From positions 1 through 29,398 of the forward strand of contig JAAPAO010000456.1 of NCBI GenBank assembly GCA_013115145.1: a DNA stretch of 29,398 nt, read 5' to 3'. The notes under the pieces are model-generated. The model was not told the origin of the DNA, did no database searches, and saw only the letters and a program-made list of their open reading frames with translations. Positions within the stretch are counted from its first letter, which is position 1, and each line of letters opens with the position of its first letter. This document shows, piece by piece, positions 11,868 to 20,856 of the stretch. Made by a program: the position numbers and the translations under genes. The stretch is from Perkinsus chesapeaki (Eukaryota; Perkinsozoa; Perkinsida; Perkinsidae).

Positions 11868-12365
11868 ATGTCCGAGGCTTTGGAGGGTTTCAAGCCAAGA
11901 GTCTTCGAAATCAACTTATTCCTATCAGGGAGTCGGTGAGACCAATAAGCTTTATTGCGGACACATTGCGAGGTCAGGATTTCCAAGAAACCTCAATTAG
12001 ACATGGCAATACTTGAAGAGATTCTAGACTCGGTACCACACAAAACCAAGCATCAACGGGAGGACTTGTTTAATCAAGGAGGGCCCGAGGCACTCTGTTC
12101 CGAGTACGGAACGAATATTGGGGGAGCGCTGGAGTCGACGGACTGGAGGCAATGGCGAGGAGTCGACAGGAATGTGAAGAAAATGATGGACGATATGTTC
12201 AATCTTCACATCGAGAATGGCCATGGGCCGCCGAGTCACAGATCTTCCAACATACAGATTCAAGTTAGCCGATCTGGGAGTGATGAGTGGAAACTAGCCT
12301 ATATGCACCGCGAGAATACTGCATGGATACACGAGTTTATGGCTGACGTTGCGAGTAACTCATAA
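11868..12365 (+). CDS. Two-exon gene, 151-residue hypothetical protein
   Basis: Exon 1 11868-11935 starts ATG and encodes MSEALEGFKPRVFEINLFLS. After a 42-base intron (GTGAGA to GTCAG) exon 2 11978-12365 continues in phase to TAA. The protein is hydrophilic with no signal peptide or membrane span. It has Trp-rich patches (STDWRQWRGV) and ends TAWIHEFMADVASNS. I recognise no family. The intron length matches the compact intron class seen in GWT1, which supports the model. Upstream exons cannot be excluded. It converges on the minus-strand exon that ends at 12476. Confidence 0.55.
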
Positions 12366-12475
12366 TTTGGTCATGATTTTCTCGATTGTGTTTGGCGACA
12401 TGAAAAGGGATGTCGAGGTGTTTGCTGTACGATCGCCTTCGAGTCGGGTTTTTATTCGAATAAATAATAATAACA

Positions 12476-12748
12476 TCAACTAGCAATCAACTTAACACGT
12501 GGAACTTCCATTGGTGAAGTATCTCCTCGTGGTGCTTCATCTCGCATAGATGGGCATACTTGTGCTTTCGAACAACCTCTACACATGCCCTGCGACAAAT
12601 AGAACTTTTCAGACTTCATAAAATGGTTCTCACACGTGAATTTAGGAAGCACTCGCATCCACGTTACCACATGGCCATGGGTCAGGGCTGCTCTCAGAGC
12701 ACCTGTATTGGGCGGTGCATAGAACACCCATGGCGTGTGCAATAAGAA
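12476..12748 (-). CDS. Cys-containing terminal exon, unidentified
   Basis: This is open from a possible acceptor (gaactag) at 12748 to TGA at 12476. It encodes LLHTPWVFYAPPNTGALRAA, later KFTCENHFMKSEKFYLSQGM and CRGCSKAQVC. The CxxC and spaced Cys suggest metal binding or disulfides, but no family is recognised. Translation might instead begin at the internal ATG at 12655, giving about 60 residues. Its 5' side faces the plus-strand candidate gene starting at 12807, so the pair would be divergent. Confidence 0.4.
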   Translation of the reverse strand, partial: FLLHTPWVFYAPPNTGALRAALTHGHVVTWMRVLPKFTCENHFMKSEKFYLSQGMCRGCSKAQVCPSMRDEAPRGDTSPMEVPRVKLIAS

Positions 12749-12806
12749 CTAGTTCGATATCATACCGTGACGTACAGGGTCTCTCGTATATATTAGCTCA
12801 CACCTA

Positions 12807-13629
12807 ATGAGCAATAATGGAACTGCTGCCAAAGTGCTTTCTTTTCGCCATGCTGCTGATCCAAAGACATGCAAAGTCGAGATAGAACTTCTACATGGAA
12901 ATGAGCGAGCTTTTGCGGTAATCAGCATCATATCCTTTCCTGTTGAGCTCACTAAGCTCCATGGCTTCCCTGTTAATACACTCGGTGATCTTTGTGCAAG
13001 CCTTTACTGGTGTAACCGCGTGATGTTGCCAACTGTCATTATAGAAGATTAACTTTTCACGGAGTCAAGAAATGTTCAAACCAGGTTTATCTGTTTACTT
13101 GGGATTGCCTTGTCGCTTTTACAACATGTCACTCAGGCAGGATACAGTTGCCGCTGTGTACCTGCGTGCAGCACGTGCTATATGTGCTCTTTTCCTTCAA
13201 TTGCCGAAGACTATATCTGTTAATTGGAATACCGAATTAACTCGAGCGCTGCAGTGTGTTGCGAGCGATGACTTCCTGGGTGAGTATGTCCATAGTTACA
13301 ATAGTTAGTCTTACACTAGTAAATAATACCTCAGTATTTACTATTTCTCAGAAATAGTTTTTTCTCTCAGATTTCTGGCCTGATAGTGTTCCTTCTCAAC
13401 TACCTCCCTGTGTTACAGACTGTGCAGTAGGCCCCGGAAGATCAGTTGCGTAAGCCGACAATCGGAAAAGTCTCTCAAAATACCATCGACATGGTATTAT
13501 TGTCGCGACTGTTTACCGCGTATCCCAGTTGCGTCACTTATATGTCCGACTTGTGACCTTCGTATCCGTATGCCTTTTTTGATGGATCCAATTCGCAATT
13601 CGCGTGTATTTGTATGGGACCGTGGTTGA
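12807..13629 (+). CDS. Unresolved multi-exon gene candidate
   Basis: The ATG at 12807 opens MSNNGTAAKVLSFRHAADPK and KVEIELLHGNERAFA, followed by a GTAATC donor. A second stretch 13072-13271 (RAARAICALFLQLPKTISVN, ALQCVASDDFLG) ends at a GTGAGT donor and joins in phase to an exon from 13372 (DFWPDSVPSQLPPCVTDCAV), with a stop at 13454. In another frame 13430-13629 encodes a zinc-ribbon-like WYYCRDCLPRIPVASLICPT followed by CDLRIR, ending at TGA. These cannot all be one simple transcript. The alternatives are alternative splicing, two genes, or decay. No family is assigned. Confidence 0.35.
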
Positions 13630-13925
13630 GTTCTGAGAGCAACGTCACCGCAATCTCTTGGACTAGCATCACTAGTAGTGATTCACTACTGCACTTAGCT
13701 AACAGCAATACTATATCGAAAGGTTAATCAAATCACATCAAGCACACTTCAGTCGATGCCAGACATCATCATTTCAGATGGAATACTTTTTGTGTTCGTT
13801 CCAACGACTATGTTGATGAGACACGGCTAGGGTTCACGCTCCACTGGTGAGGCTCTATGTTGGGCAACCCGACGACATGATATTCTGACTCAGAATTTCT
13901 CAGCCTCCCTCTCGAGCTCACTTTT

Positions 13926-14437
13926 TCACCCGCCTTGAGGCGTTAGCAAGCTTTGCCTATAGCTGTACGCTACACGTATTTGAGAGCAATAGAAGAGCAA
14001 TGAACGTTCCCATAATGTTTGATGTTGCACTTCGCTCCTCCGGCAAACCTTGTACCGGACTCGATATTTCGCCTGCGCATTAGAAACCCTGACGAATACA
14101 CTTATGGAAAGCTGTGTAGATGTCTGGTACGCGTAATTGGTGTCATGGTTCACGCTCCCCACGTCTACTGTACTCGAGTTGTACTGGAATAATCCCTACC
14201 TATCGCGCTCACATCGTAAATAGTTAAATTTTCGGAAACTACATCTCCGTTCGAATTGAGTTGCTGAAGAGAAACTTCTCGCAGGCCAACAAATACATAA
14301 CTGTGACACGTTGGAAAAGCATTCCTGCTCAGGACTTGTCCTCGAGTGGGTGATCTGTCAATTAATGGTTGTGAATGGTCGCCGACGCCGGAAACTAATA
14401 CGATATCTGTAAGGTGAGGACTTCGGAGGCAATTCAC
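13926..14437 (-). CDS. CUB-like extracellular domain fragment
   Basis: Segment 14437 to about 14190 encodes TDIVLVSGVGDHSQP, CHSYVFVGLREVSLQQLN and ENLTIYDVSAI. A second frame from about 14166 continues VDVGSVNHDTNYAYQTST, then LSISVFVRVSNAQAKYRVRY. The two parts join in phase if a GT-AG intron of 32-35 bases is removed. The spacing of Cys, L.IYD and the late beta strands resembles a CUB domain, an extracellular adhesion or recognition fold. No signal peptide or membrane anchor was found, and the 5' side runs into the foldback element at 14483. It may be partial or decayed. Confidence 0.35.
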
Positions 14438-14482
14438 GGTTCTGGAACTCCCCGGGGGTCATGTTATCATGGATGGTGTGGT

Positions 14483-14723
14483 GGCATGGTGTGTGTGCGT
14501 GAGTTTATAGTTCAACGCCAAAAGTGGCCTAGTTAGGCTATGCATTCCATGTGCAACTGTTGCCGGGGGAGTTTAATACCTATACTGCATATGTGGTGCG
14601 CGAATCATGCCAAGTGAATAACAGTATAGGTATTAAACTCTCGCTCTGAAGCTGCACATGAAATGGATAGTCTAACTAAGCAAATTTTCGGCGTTGGACC
14701 ACAAACTCCACAGACACACGCCA
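14483..14723. mobile_element. MITE-like foldback element
   Basis: The two halves are imperfect inverted repeats. The left arm (14483-14587) includes gagtttatag, ttagttaggctatgcattcc and gagtttaatacctatactg. The reverse complement of the right arm (14622-14723) reads gagtttgtgg, ttagttagactatccatttc and gagagtttaatacctatactg. The loop is about 34 bases (14588-14621). There is no coding capacity. A single arm of the same sequence recurs at 23221-23310, which shows that it is a dispersed repeat. Mobility by a DNA transposase in trans is inferred. Clear target-site duplications were not identified. Confidence 0.8.
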
Positions 14724-14733
14724 AGCGAACTTC

Positions 14734-17216
14734 ATGCATGGCTTGTTGCTAGGCACAACAATATCGAGATGTCGCCGGAATGAAAATTGCCCAGCTACTC
14801 AAAGTGCCACCGACAAACGTGCATTGTAAATACATGTAAACGCTACAACTCGACAATCCCACAAGAGAAGTCTTGACGAAAGGTATTGGTCGATGGTTCA
14901 GTACGATTGGGAGCCTGAATACTTCACACTTGCCCGCTATGACGAACTCGATGGGAGGAGAATGAGGCAAATGCCAGACAACCCTCGGAAGCTACAGTCG
15001 AACGATGAGCCTTACACATGGTGAGAGCTCTTCAGTTCTCTCTTCGCTCCTGGTGGGGGGGGCGCTTTATATTAGCGAAGCAACACTTTAATTCATAAAG
15101 TTTCCATAATTTATGGACCATAAAGGATCTTATCAGGTACCTTGCTTGTCGAGTAGATACTCGGAGGCTGCTACCGACAACAGATGGCGTAGAGGTGTTC
15201 TTCATGCAGGATGCTCAGACATTGTCAAACGTATTTGGGAGAGATGTCCAGTTCTTTGGCGAAACTACCTTATCCAGTACAGTACTGGAAATTTCCAGTC
15301 GCGTCGAATTTTTCCTAAAAGGTTCAGCCAAGTCCGCCAATAGTGATACTCTCGACGATGACGACTACACAGCGAGGTGTTGGAGGCCCTCCTGGCACCC
15401 GGAACAGCATGGTCGTGCCAGGTTCAAATTTACGTGCTGCTACCCAGATTCAATTTCGCCCATAACAACTACACAATTTCCCTCTACCACGACATCCGCC
15501 TCGAGCTCCTATGGTGCGCTATTCTCCATTCGTTGCGAGCTTCTCTTTCGATTAGTTCCTACAACAACGTCCCATTGGACATCTGCACCGTCGTCATCAT
15601 CTACAGTATCCTCTACTGTCTCCACTTCTACTCCTCGAGCAACCACTACAACTATCGGTGCGTTCAGCTTCTATTTGTACGCAACTAAGGAACCAACTCA
15701 GTTTCGGTCACGATGAACCCCACTGGTGTCGCGGGATCGTCCTTCCCCACTGCCGTGGTGATATTCGCAAGCTGTGCCGTGGTTGCTCTGCTAACTATCA
15801 TTATTGTACTCCTTCGTCGACCAGATAAGTGAGTATACTTTGCACATCGAGTCGACTTTCATGCTCTATTGTTTGGGCGTTTCTTCATGCTCAATAGTTC
15901 AACACAATAACTATCCTTCCGTTCAAGATCTTCACGGGTGGTAGGGAATATTTAGTACAGCCCGACGCAATAAAATAGAACAATTCGTATTTTTTCGATT
16001 TCTTACTCAATACTGAATATTATCGAGCGTATTCAGAACATGAGTAGTAGAATGATAATAGAAAACACGACACTAAATCGATCAACCGTTTCATACCGTT
16101 TACGGTATATCTGCTTTACTGTGTGTATCGCGAGACACTATACTCCATTATATACTGGCCTCGATTTTTTTATACTATTATAATTTATATATGCCCTTGT
16201 ATTTGGTGGTCATTGTGCGGTAATCAGTAGTTTTCCCTCTGAAAAGATACAAAGTGGCGCCGGATGTTCTTCCGGCAGCCATCGCGGAAGCGGCGTCGGA
16301 CCTCAATCAATCACCCTCCTCATTATCAGCCGACGGTGCTATTGACCTCGAGGAGATTGTAAGCAATCATAGCGATACAAGGCATACTTTCAGGGGCCGC
16401 AACAGTGCATCGGGGTGTTGACAACAACGCCAAGAGAATGTTGCTCTATATCGAATGCGATTTTGGTTAGAGGAGTTCATGACGTGATTCTGTTGTTTTT
16501 AGCGTGCGGTGCGAGAAGCGATGAACCCCTTCAATCGTTTCGCTAAGCAGAAGGAGGAGCAGCAAAGAGCTCAAGCGAAACAGTTCGAGCGAGTACGAGA
16601 GGAAAAGGAAAAGAAGGAGAAAGAGAGAAAAGAAAAAGACAGAGAAAAACGTGCCAACGAGCAAGAGCGGAAGGAGGTGCGTCGAAACCGATTTCCCTTT
16701 CACCTTCGCACTACTTTGAGGACACCACAACTCGCAATGAAAAACAGTTTTAATACTATGACATAAAACATACTTTTATCAGGCTCGAGAAGCCGAGGAG
16801 AGATCTCGGAGAGAAGCCGAAGCAGCCTCCCGCAATGTACGAATTCTACGTCATGCTACGGTTTATTGAACAGCTTGTAGAATACGAAACATAATAGTGG
16901 AAATAAAGACGGCTCTAGCTCGAGGTCGCCCGCCGGCCCAAACAATAGTGATGCAGAAGAAATAGATGAGCTGCCCGCTGTTCGTGAACTTCGCCGAGAT
17001 CTCGAGAAGTCGAAGGCGAGCGACTCTCATAAGAAAAGAAAACAATGGTGAGGAAGCAGCTCGGAGTTGGGAGACGAAAAAAGCCATTTTAGAAAATGAA
17101 AAATCAGGTTCAAGAAGTTGCAATTCAAGTGGCATCCCGACAAGAACAAAAGTGACGAAGCGACTATAGTGTTTCAATTCTTGCAGAGCAAGAAGAGCTG
17201 GTACCTTGAAAAATGA
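14734..17216 (+). CDS. Type I membrane protein with cytosolic J-like C-terminus
   Basis: Exons 14893-15020, 15137-15657, 15702-15828, 16247-16358, 16503-16676, 16783-16836, about 16911-17047 and 17108-17216 chain in phase with GT-AG introns (44-418 bases). Only the join into the seventh exon is unclear. A possible first exon starts at ATG 14734. Counting from 14893, the predicted order is an extracellular region (DGVEVFFMQDAQTLSNVFGR), a Ser/Thr-rich stalk, one membrane span at about 232-254 (FASCAVVALLTIIIVLL), a basic stop-transfer, a Lys/Glu/Arg-rich coiled coil, then FKKLQFKWHPDKNKSDEA near the end. The HPD lies at 17133-17141 in a divergent J-like domain. A surface receptor or cargo factor recruiting Hsp70 is inference. 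The coupling of ectodomain and J-like tail rests on splice phase alone. Confidence 0.68.
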
Positions 17217-17708
17217 AGCTGCATGTGTGACGCTGTTCCATGTGATATCGTCTCTCACCCAGTGGTGTCGCGTTTCCTATCTCTTTGTAAAACTAACATC
17301 ATGATGATCATATTCAACACGCTGGAGTAGAGCCTCGATGTTGAAACGATATCAGGTTTGTACTGATCGGTGTGGAGTAACGGACTGTTCTCAACTTCCC
17401 TGTTTAGTAAACGGTATAAACCTCTTAATGGTGTTTAGTCTTTGTTTGTTTTTATTAGTCGACTTCGTGCTAGAAGCAAGATCCAATCTACAGTACGCAA
17501 GAGACACAGCCCATCGCTACCAAAACTAGAATATATCGAGCCGTGCGGGTCAGTGACCTGAGGTCACCATTCGCGCGTGAAGGACCAGCATTAGTTGGTA
17601 TCTCCAATAAAATAACTTGAGCCCTCGAGGAGCCGAGAGATGTCGACTTTATCAGCTAGCTGCATGCATTCGTGTAAAGTATACGATCGTGCTGGCGAGT
17701 AACGGACA
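17217..17708. other. Intergenic, no confirmed gene
   Basis: Follows the J-tail gene. An ATG at 17338 opens 63 codons with one hydrophobic stretch (LLMVFSLCLFLLVDFVL), but it holds plausible splice signals and shows no family, so it is not called. Confidence 0.4.
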
Positions 17709-17858
17709 ATGTTTGAGTGTGATCGCCCCCATGAATGGCGGAATCCTCATGTACTTCAGCCCGAGCACGAAAAAGTGCAGTTCGCACAGCAACACACAAA
17801 GTGCGAGACGAGAAAGTTCGAATGGCAAGCAAAATGCTACATCATGAAGCCTACTTAA
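17709..17858 (+). CDS. Small hypothetical protein, 49 residues
   Basis: ATG with A at -3, ending TAA. It encodes MFECDRPHEWRNPHVLQPEH, then a Gln/Lys-rich segment and CETRKFEWQAKCYIMKPT. The composition (His-Glu-Trp, C-x9-C near the end, many charged residues) looks like a conserved small mitochondrial or complex-associated subunit, but that is a guess. An upstream exon splicing into this frame is possible because AG dinucleotides precede it. Two longer frames overlap it on the same strand and look less protein-like. Confidence 0.4.
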   Translation: MFECDRPHEWRNPHVLQPEHEKVQFAQQHTKCETRKFEWQAKCYIMKPT

Positions 17859-18573
17859 CTTCTAGCCTCCACAGGATCACGACGTATGCAAAAGACGCTT
17901 ACAAGCTTCCATTACCTTCTTACTCTCGCTCTAAGATATGCCGAGTTCAATACTTTAGAATATTGCGACGATACTTGTTAGCTACGTTGGTTCGGCTAAC
18001 TTAGCCAACGAGGCCGTACATGTAACTTGTAGCATACTCGAACATCCTCATTCTAGAGACTCCATACAGTAGTTGATATCCCTGGGATATAAACTACACG
18101 AGCTTACCAGAAGCAGGCATGTCATGCGTGTAAAATATCCACACCTCGCGCAGAGTCACGAACACAACAAGCACTGCGGTTAGTTGAAGCTCGAACAGTC
18201 TAAGACCTAGGCTCTGGGCTAGGTTCAGCCAAATGAGCTACCCGGTTTCCAAAAAAATAGATCCCTGGAGGCCTTACCACAAAACTTATAATCGCATACC
18301 ATCATACAATACCATCATAGCGCCACCAAAGAAAAAAAGCGCGACCCGCAGGGCGGCACAAAAAAGTGAGACGTGAAGAAATGTAGTGACATTCAACTAA
18401 CTACCGAAAGATGCTGCTTGATGCAACTCCTCTATATGGTACCAACAGATAGTACCCAGTAACTGAGCTAGTCAATAACAAGCTTCAGTGGCTCGAGTTC
18501 TCTACTAACGTATTGTTACACGGCCTATTGCTTTGGATACAGTATAACCATTTAGGAAGTGCTGCCCAGAAGA
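17859..18573. other. Intergenic, no gene seen
   Basis: Stops are frequent in all frames. A short imperfect stem (gttggttcggctaacttagccaac near 17988-18010) lacks tRNA or known RNA features. It separates the plus-strand genes from the convergent subtilisin-like gene. Confidence 0.5.
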
Positions 18574-19574
18574 CTATGGTATTAGTTTCGCTACAGCCGC
18601 ATCAGCATCGACGCGCCCGAATGGGAGAGTAGCAGCTCCAGTAGCATCCTTCAGGCCCTTCTTGGCAGTATCCTTGAGAATTTTCTTAACCTGGCTAGAG
18701 GATAGAGCTGGGTTGAGACTGTAAAGCATCGCAGCGACACCAACTATGAATGCCGAGGCTGGGCATGTTCCTTTATATCTTGTATACCCGGCATCATTCG
18801 TTGTAGTAACGATTTTAACACCCGGCGCAGCGATGTCAACAAAGTTTGCGAAGCTCGAGCCTTTCGACAATCTCATATTGATCTGCTCGGTCGCAGCGAC
18901 ACATATCATTCCGGAAAGTTGTTGAGTAAGGTTACAGGGGAATCTTTGGTCGATGGTTGTATTGCTTCCTGTATTCCCAGCAGTAGTTATCATAAGTAGG
19001 CCAGCCTCGTCGGCTTCCCTGAGCTTCTTCCGAAACAGTGGCATAGGTTTTTTGAAAAAGAAACAGGGAGGAATATTATTTTGATATCCTTTCTCTTTAT
19101 ATTTCGAATGGCATAAGCGACGGCGACTCCCATGTTAACGTCCGTAAACTTATCCTCAACCGAGACAGGCATAATACTGACAAGGTCCATAACACCCGAT
19201 AGGCCAATAGAATTGTTGATCGTAGCACCAAAAACGCCAGCATCAAGGGTTCCATGCCCAATCACATCGTCAGTATCATTGTCGTCCTTAACTACATTGT
19301 AACCTTCGACAATCTGACCCATTAGGTCGGGGTGGTCCCGCTTCACCCCACTGTCCACGTGGGCCACAGTAATCCTGTGTCTTTTCAGCTTGGTGGACTT
19401 CAAACGCCTCCAAGCTCCCGGAACACCAATTGCTTCCATATATGCGGCCTGTTTCACATAAAGGGGATCGTTAACAGGCGGAGAATTACCAGTGTACGGT
19501 AGTCCCTCTTCAGCCGACCTGATTGCGATTACCGAGGCTATAAAGAAGGGGAGTTTGTGAAGTGTCTGACACAT
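18574..19574 (-). pseudogene. Subtilisin-like (S8) protease, nucleophile replaced, frame broken
   Basis: The family is secreted serine endopeptidases. The N-terminal frame (19574-18990) has a signal peptide of about 20 residues, then NDPLYVKQAAYMEAIGVPGAW and the catalytic Asp in VAHVDSGV (residue 74) and His in IGHGT (107). No I9 propeptide is visible. The C-terminal frame (19044-18574) has the oxyanion Asn in TTAGN. At the nucleophile block, canonical GTSMA reads GTCPA: TGC (Cys) at 18765-18763. HVAG after the His is also changed to LDAG, and SP to SA. The frames differ by one base near an A6 run (minus strand of 19048-19053), or could be bridged by a 38-base GT-AG intron. Either way a normal serine protease is unlikely; a thiol enzyme or pseudoprotease is possible. 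Confidence 0.75.
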
Positions 19575-19681
19575 GTAATGGCAGAAGAACCTTGAGAATA
19601 GTAATATCTAACAGCTCTACGATTACTAAGGTAAGTTTCTCGGCTATCGGATTTTCCGGGTGGGGATGCGATATAGCGGCG

Positions 19682-20158
19682 CTACAACTGCGCCGTCCTC
19701 CAGGGTTGGCGAGCACCGATGTTCCTGGGGGATGTTGGCACGGGTGATAATACATTGCGGAACAACACGCTGGAAAGTGAAGTGCAACTCCACAAGAGTT
19801 ACTTCTAACAACTCCAGAGCTTACCCTGCTGTTCGTAGATCTTGAACTTGCAGTGGATGTATGATGAACGGGGACGGTCTCCGGGAGACCTCCTCCATAA
19901 CAAAGGCCCCCAGCCGCCAGCTGAAAGGTGTTACCTTAGTGCCATTGTCCAAGGCGGTCTTATGCTGCACCTCCTCAAAATGTACAGTAGCGCCAAACTA
20001 GCAGCCTCGCTTGTGAGCTTAAGCTCAGGGTCATCATCCTTCAGCTCCGCTCAAATTTCCAGAGAATTGAAGCACTGTGCGGCTCCATCGTCAAGTAACC
20101 CGAGCCTTTCTCTAAATAGCCTCTGCTCGAGTATTCCCAAACATTTGCGAATACTTGG
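19682..20158 (-). pseudogene. Degenerate coding trace, unidentified
   Basis: A minus-strand frame from an acceptor-like site at 20158 encodes KCLGILEQRLFRERLGLLDD, meets an in-frame TGA, then runs AELKDDDPELKLTSEAASLA and LLYILRRCSIRPPW. After gtaacacctttcag (14 bases, too short for an intron) it resumes WRLGAFVMEEVSRRPSPF. A normal donor (GGGTAAGC) and acceptor (cttcactttccag) then lead to a short last exon and TAG. The protein-like composition with a stop and a shift suggests decay. It lies upstream of the subtilisin-like gene. No family is recognised. Confidence 0.25.
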
Positions 20159-20856
20159 CTGACGTATTCGGTCGTCCATCCAGTATCTACGGCCTGAACA
20201 CTACGGGTCATTGCCAATGAGTGACTCAGAATGCGACAACAGTACACCTGAACTTCAGGTCCTGAAGCGCAGAGATATCAATTTAGTCATAGGCCCCGAG
20301 CCCCCGAAACGTCAGTCTCGCCGTACCTAGGTCTGTCGGCCTCCGCTAAAGGTCTAACGAACGGTTCATGATGCGTCCAAGAGCAAAGGGATGTAGAGAA
20401 CTGCGTCCATCAGAGTGCGTGTTTAAGGGGCGCGCAAACGTGTTTCTGAACCCTTCTGGTTTTCAAGAGTCGTTGCTTACATGCTTCGTTCGACTGACTA
20501 CCAGTTCCCGTTACTGACTTGGTAGTACCATTTGACATGCATGTAAGAGATCTCCATTGCCAGATCTCTTGCATTGGTTACTATCCTCAATGAGAATGAA
20601 CGCTCCCGAGTAACCACGACTCATTAACATGACTGCCTCTCCGCCACTAAGCATGAACGCAAGCTACTATCATCAAAAAACAGATGGATTGCTCACATGT
20701 ATTGAGTATCGATATTAAAAAGCTGCGATATAAAGAGGCTCTCCTCGTGGGAGTATAACCCAGAAAGAACCAGTAATTATTACTGGCAATACCAAATTCA
20801 TAAATAGAACTACGTGCTTGCAAGACCTACACTGTGGAGCTTCGATGAGCTTCCTA
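20159..20856. other. Intergenic, no gene seen
   Basis: No supported exon chain. A small inverted repeat (agagatct to agatctct, near 20548-20572) could form an 8-base-pair stem; its meaning is unknown. Confidence 0.5.

Noticed and set aside
16863-17258. Minus-strand open frame of 131 codons
   Set aside because: It is the complement of the coiled-coil and J-like exons of the plus-strand gene, whose reading is supported by splice phase and the HPD motif.
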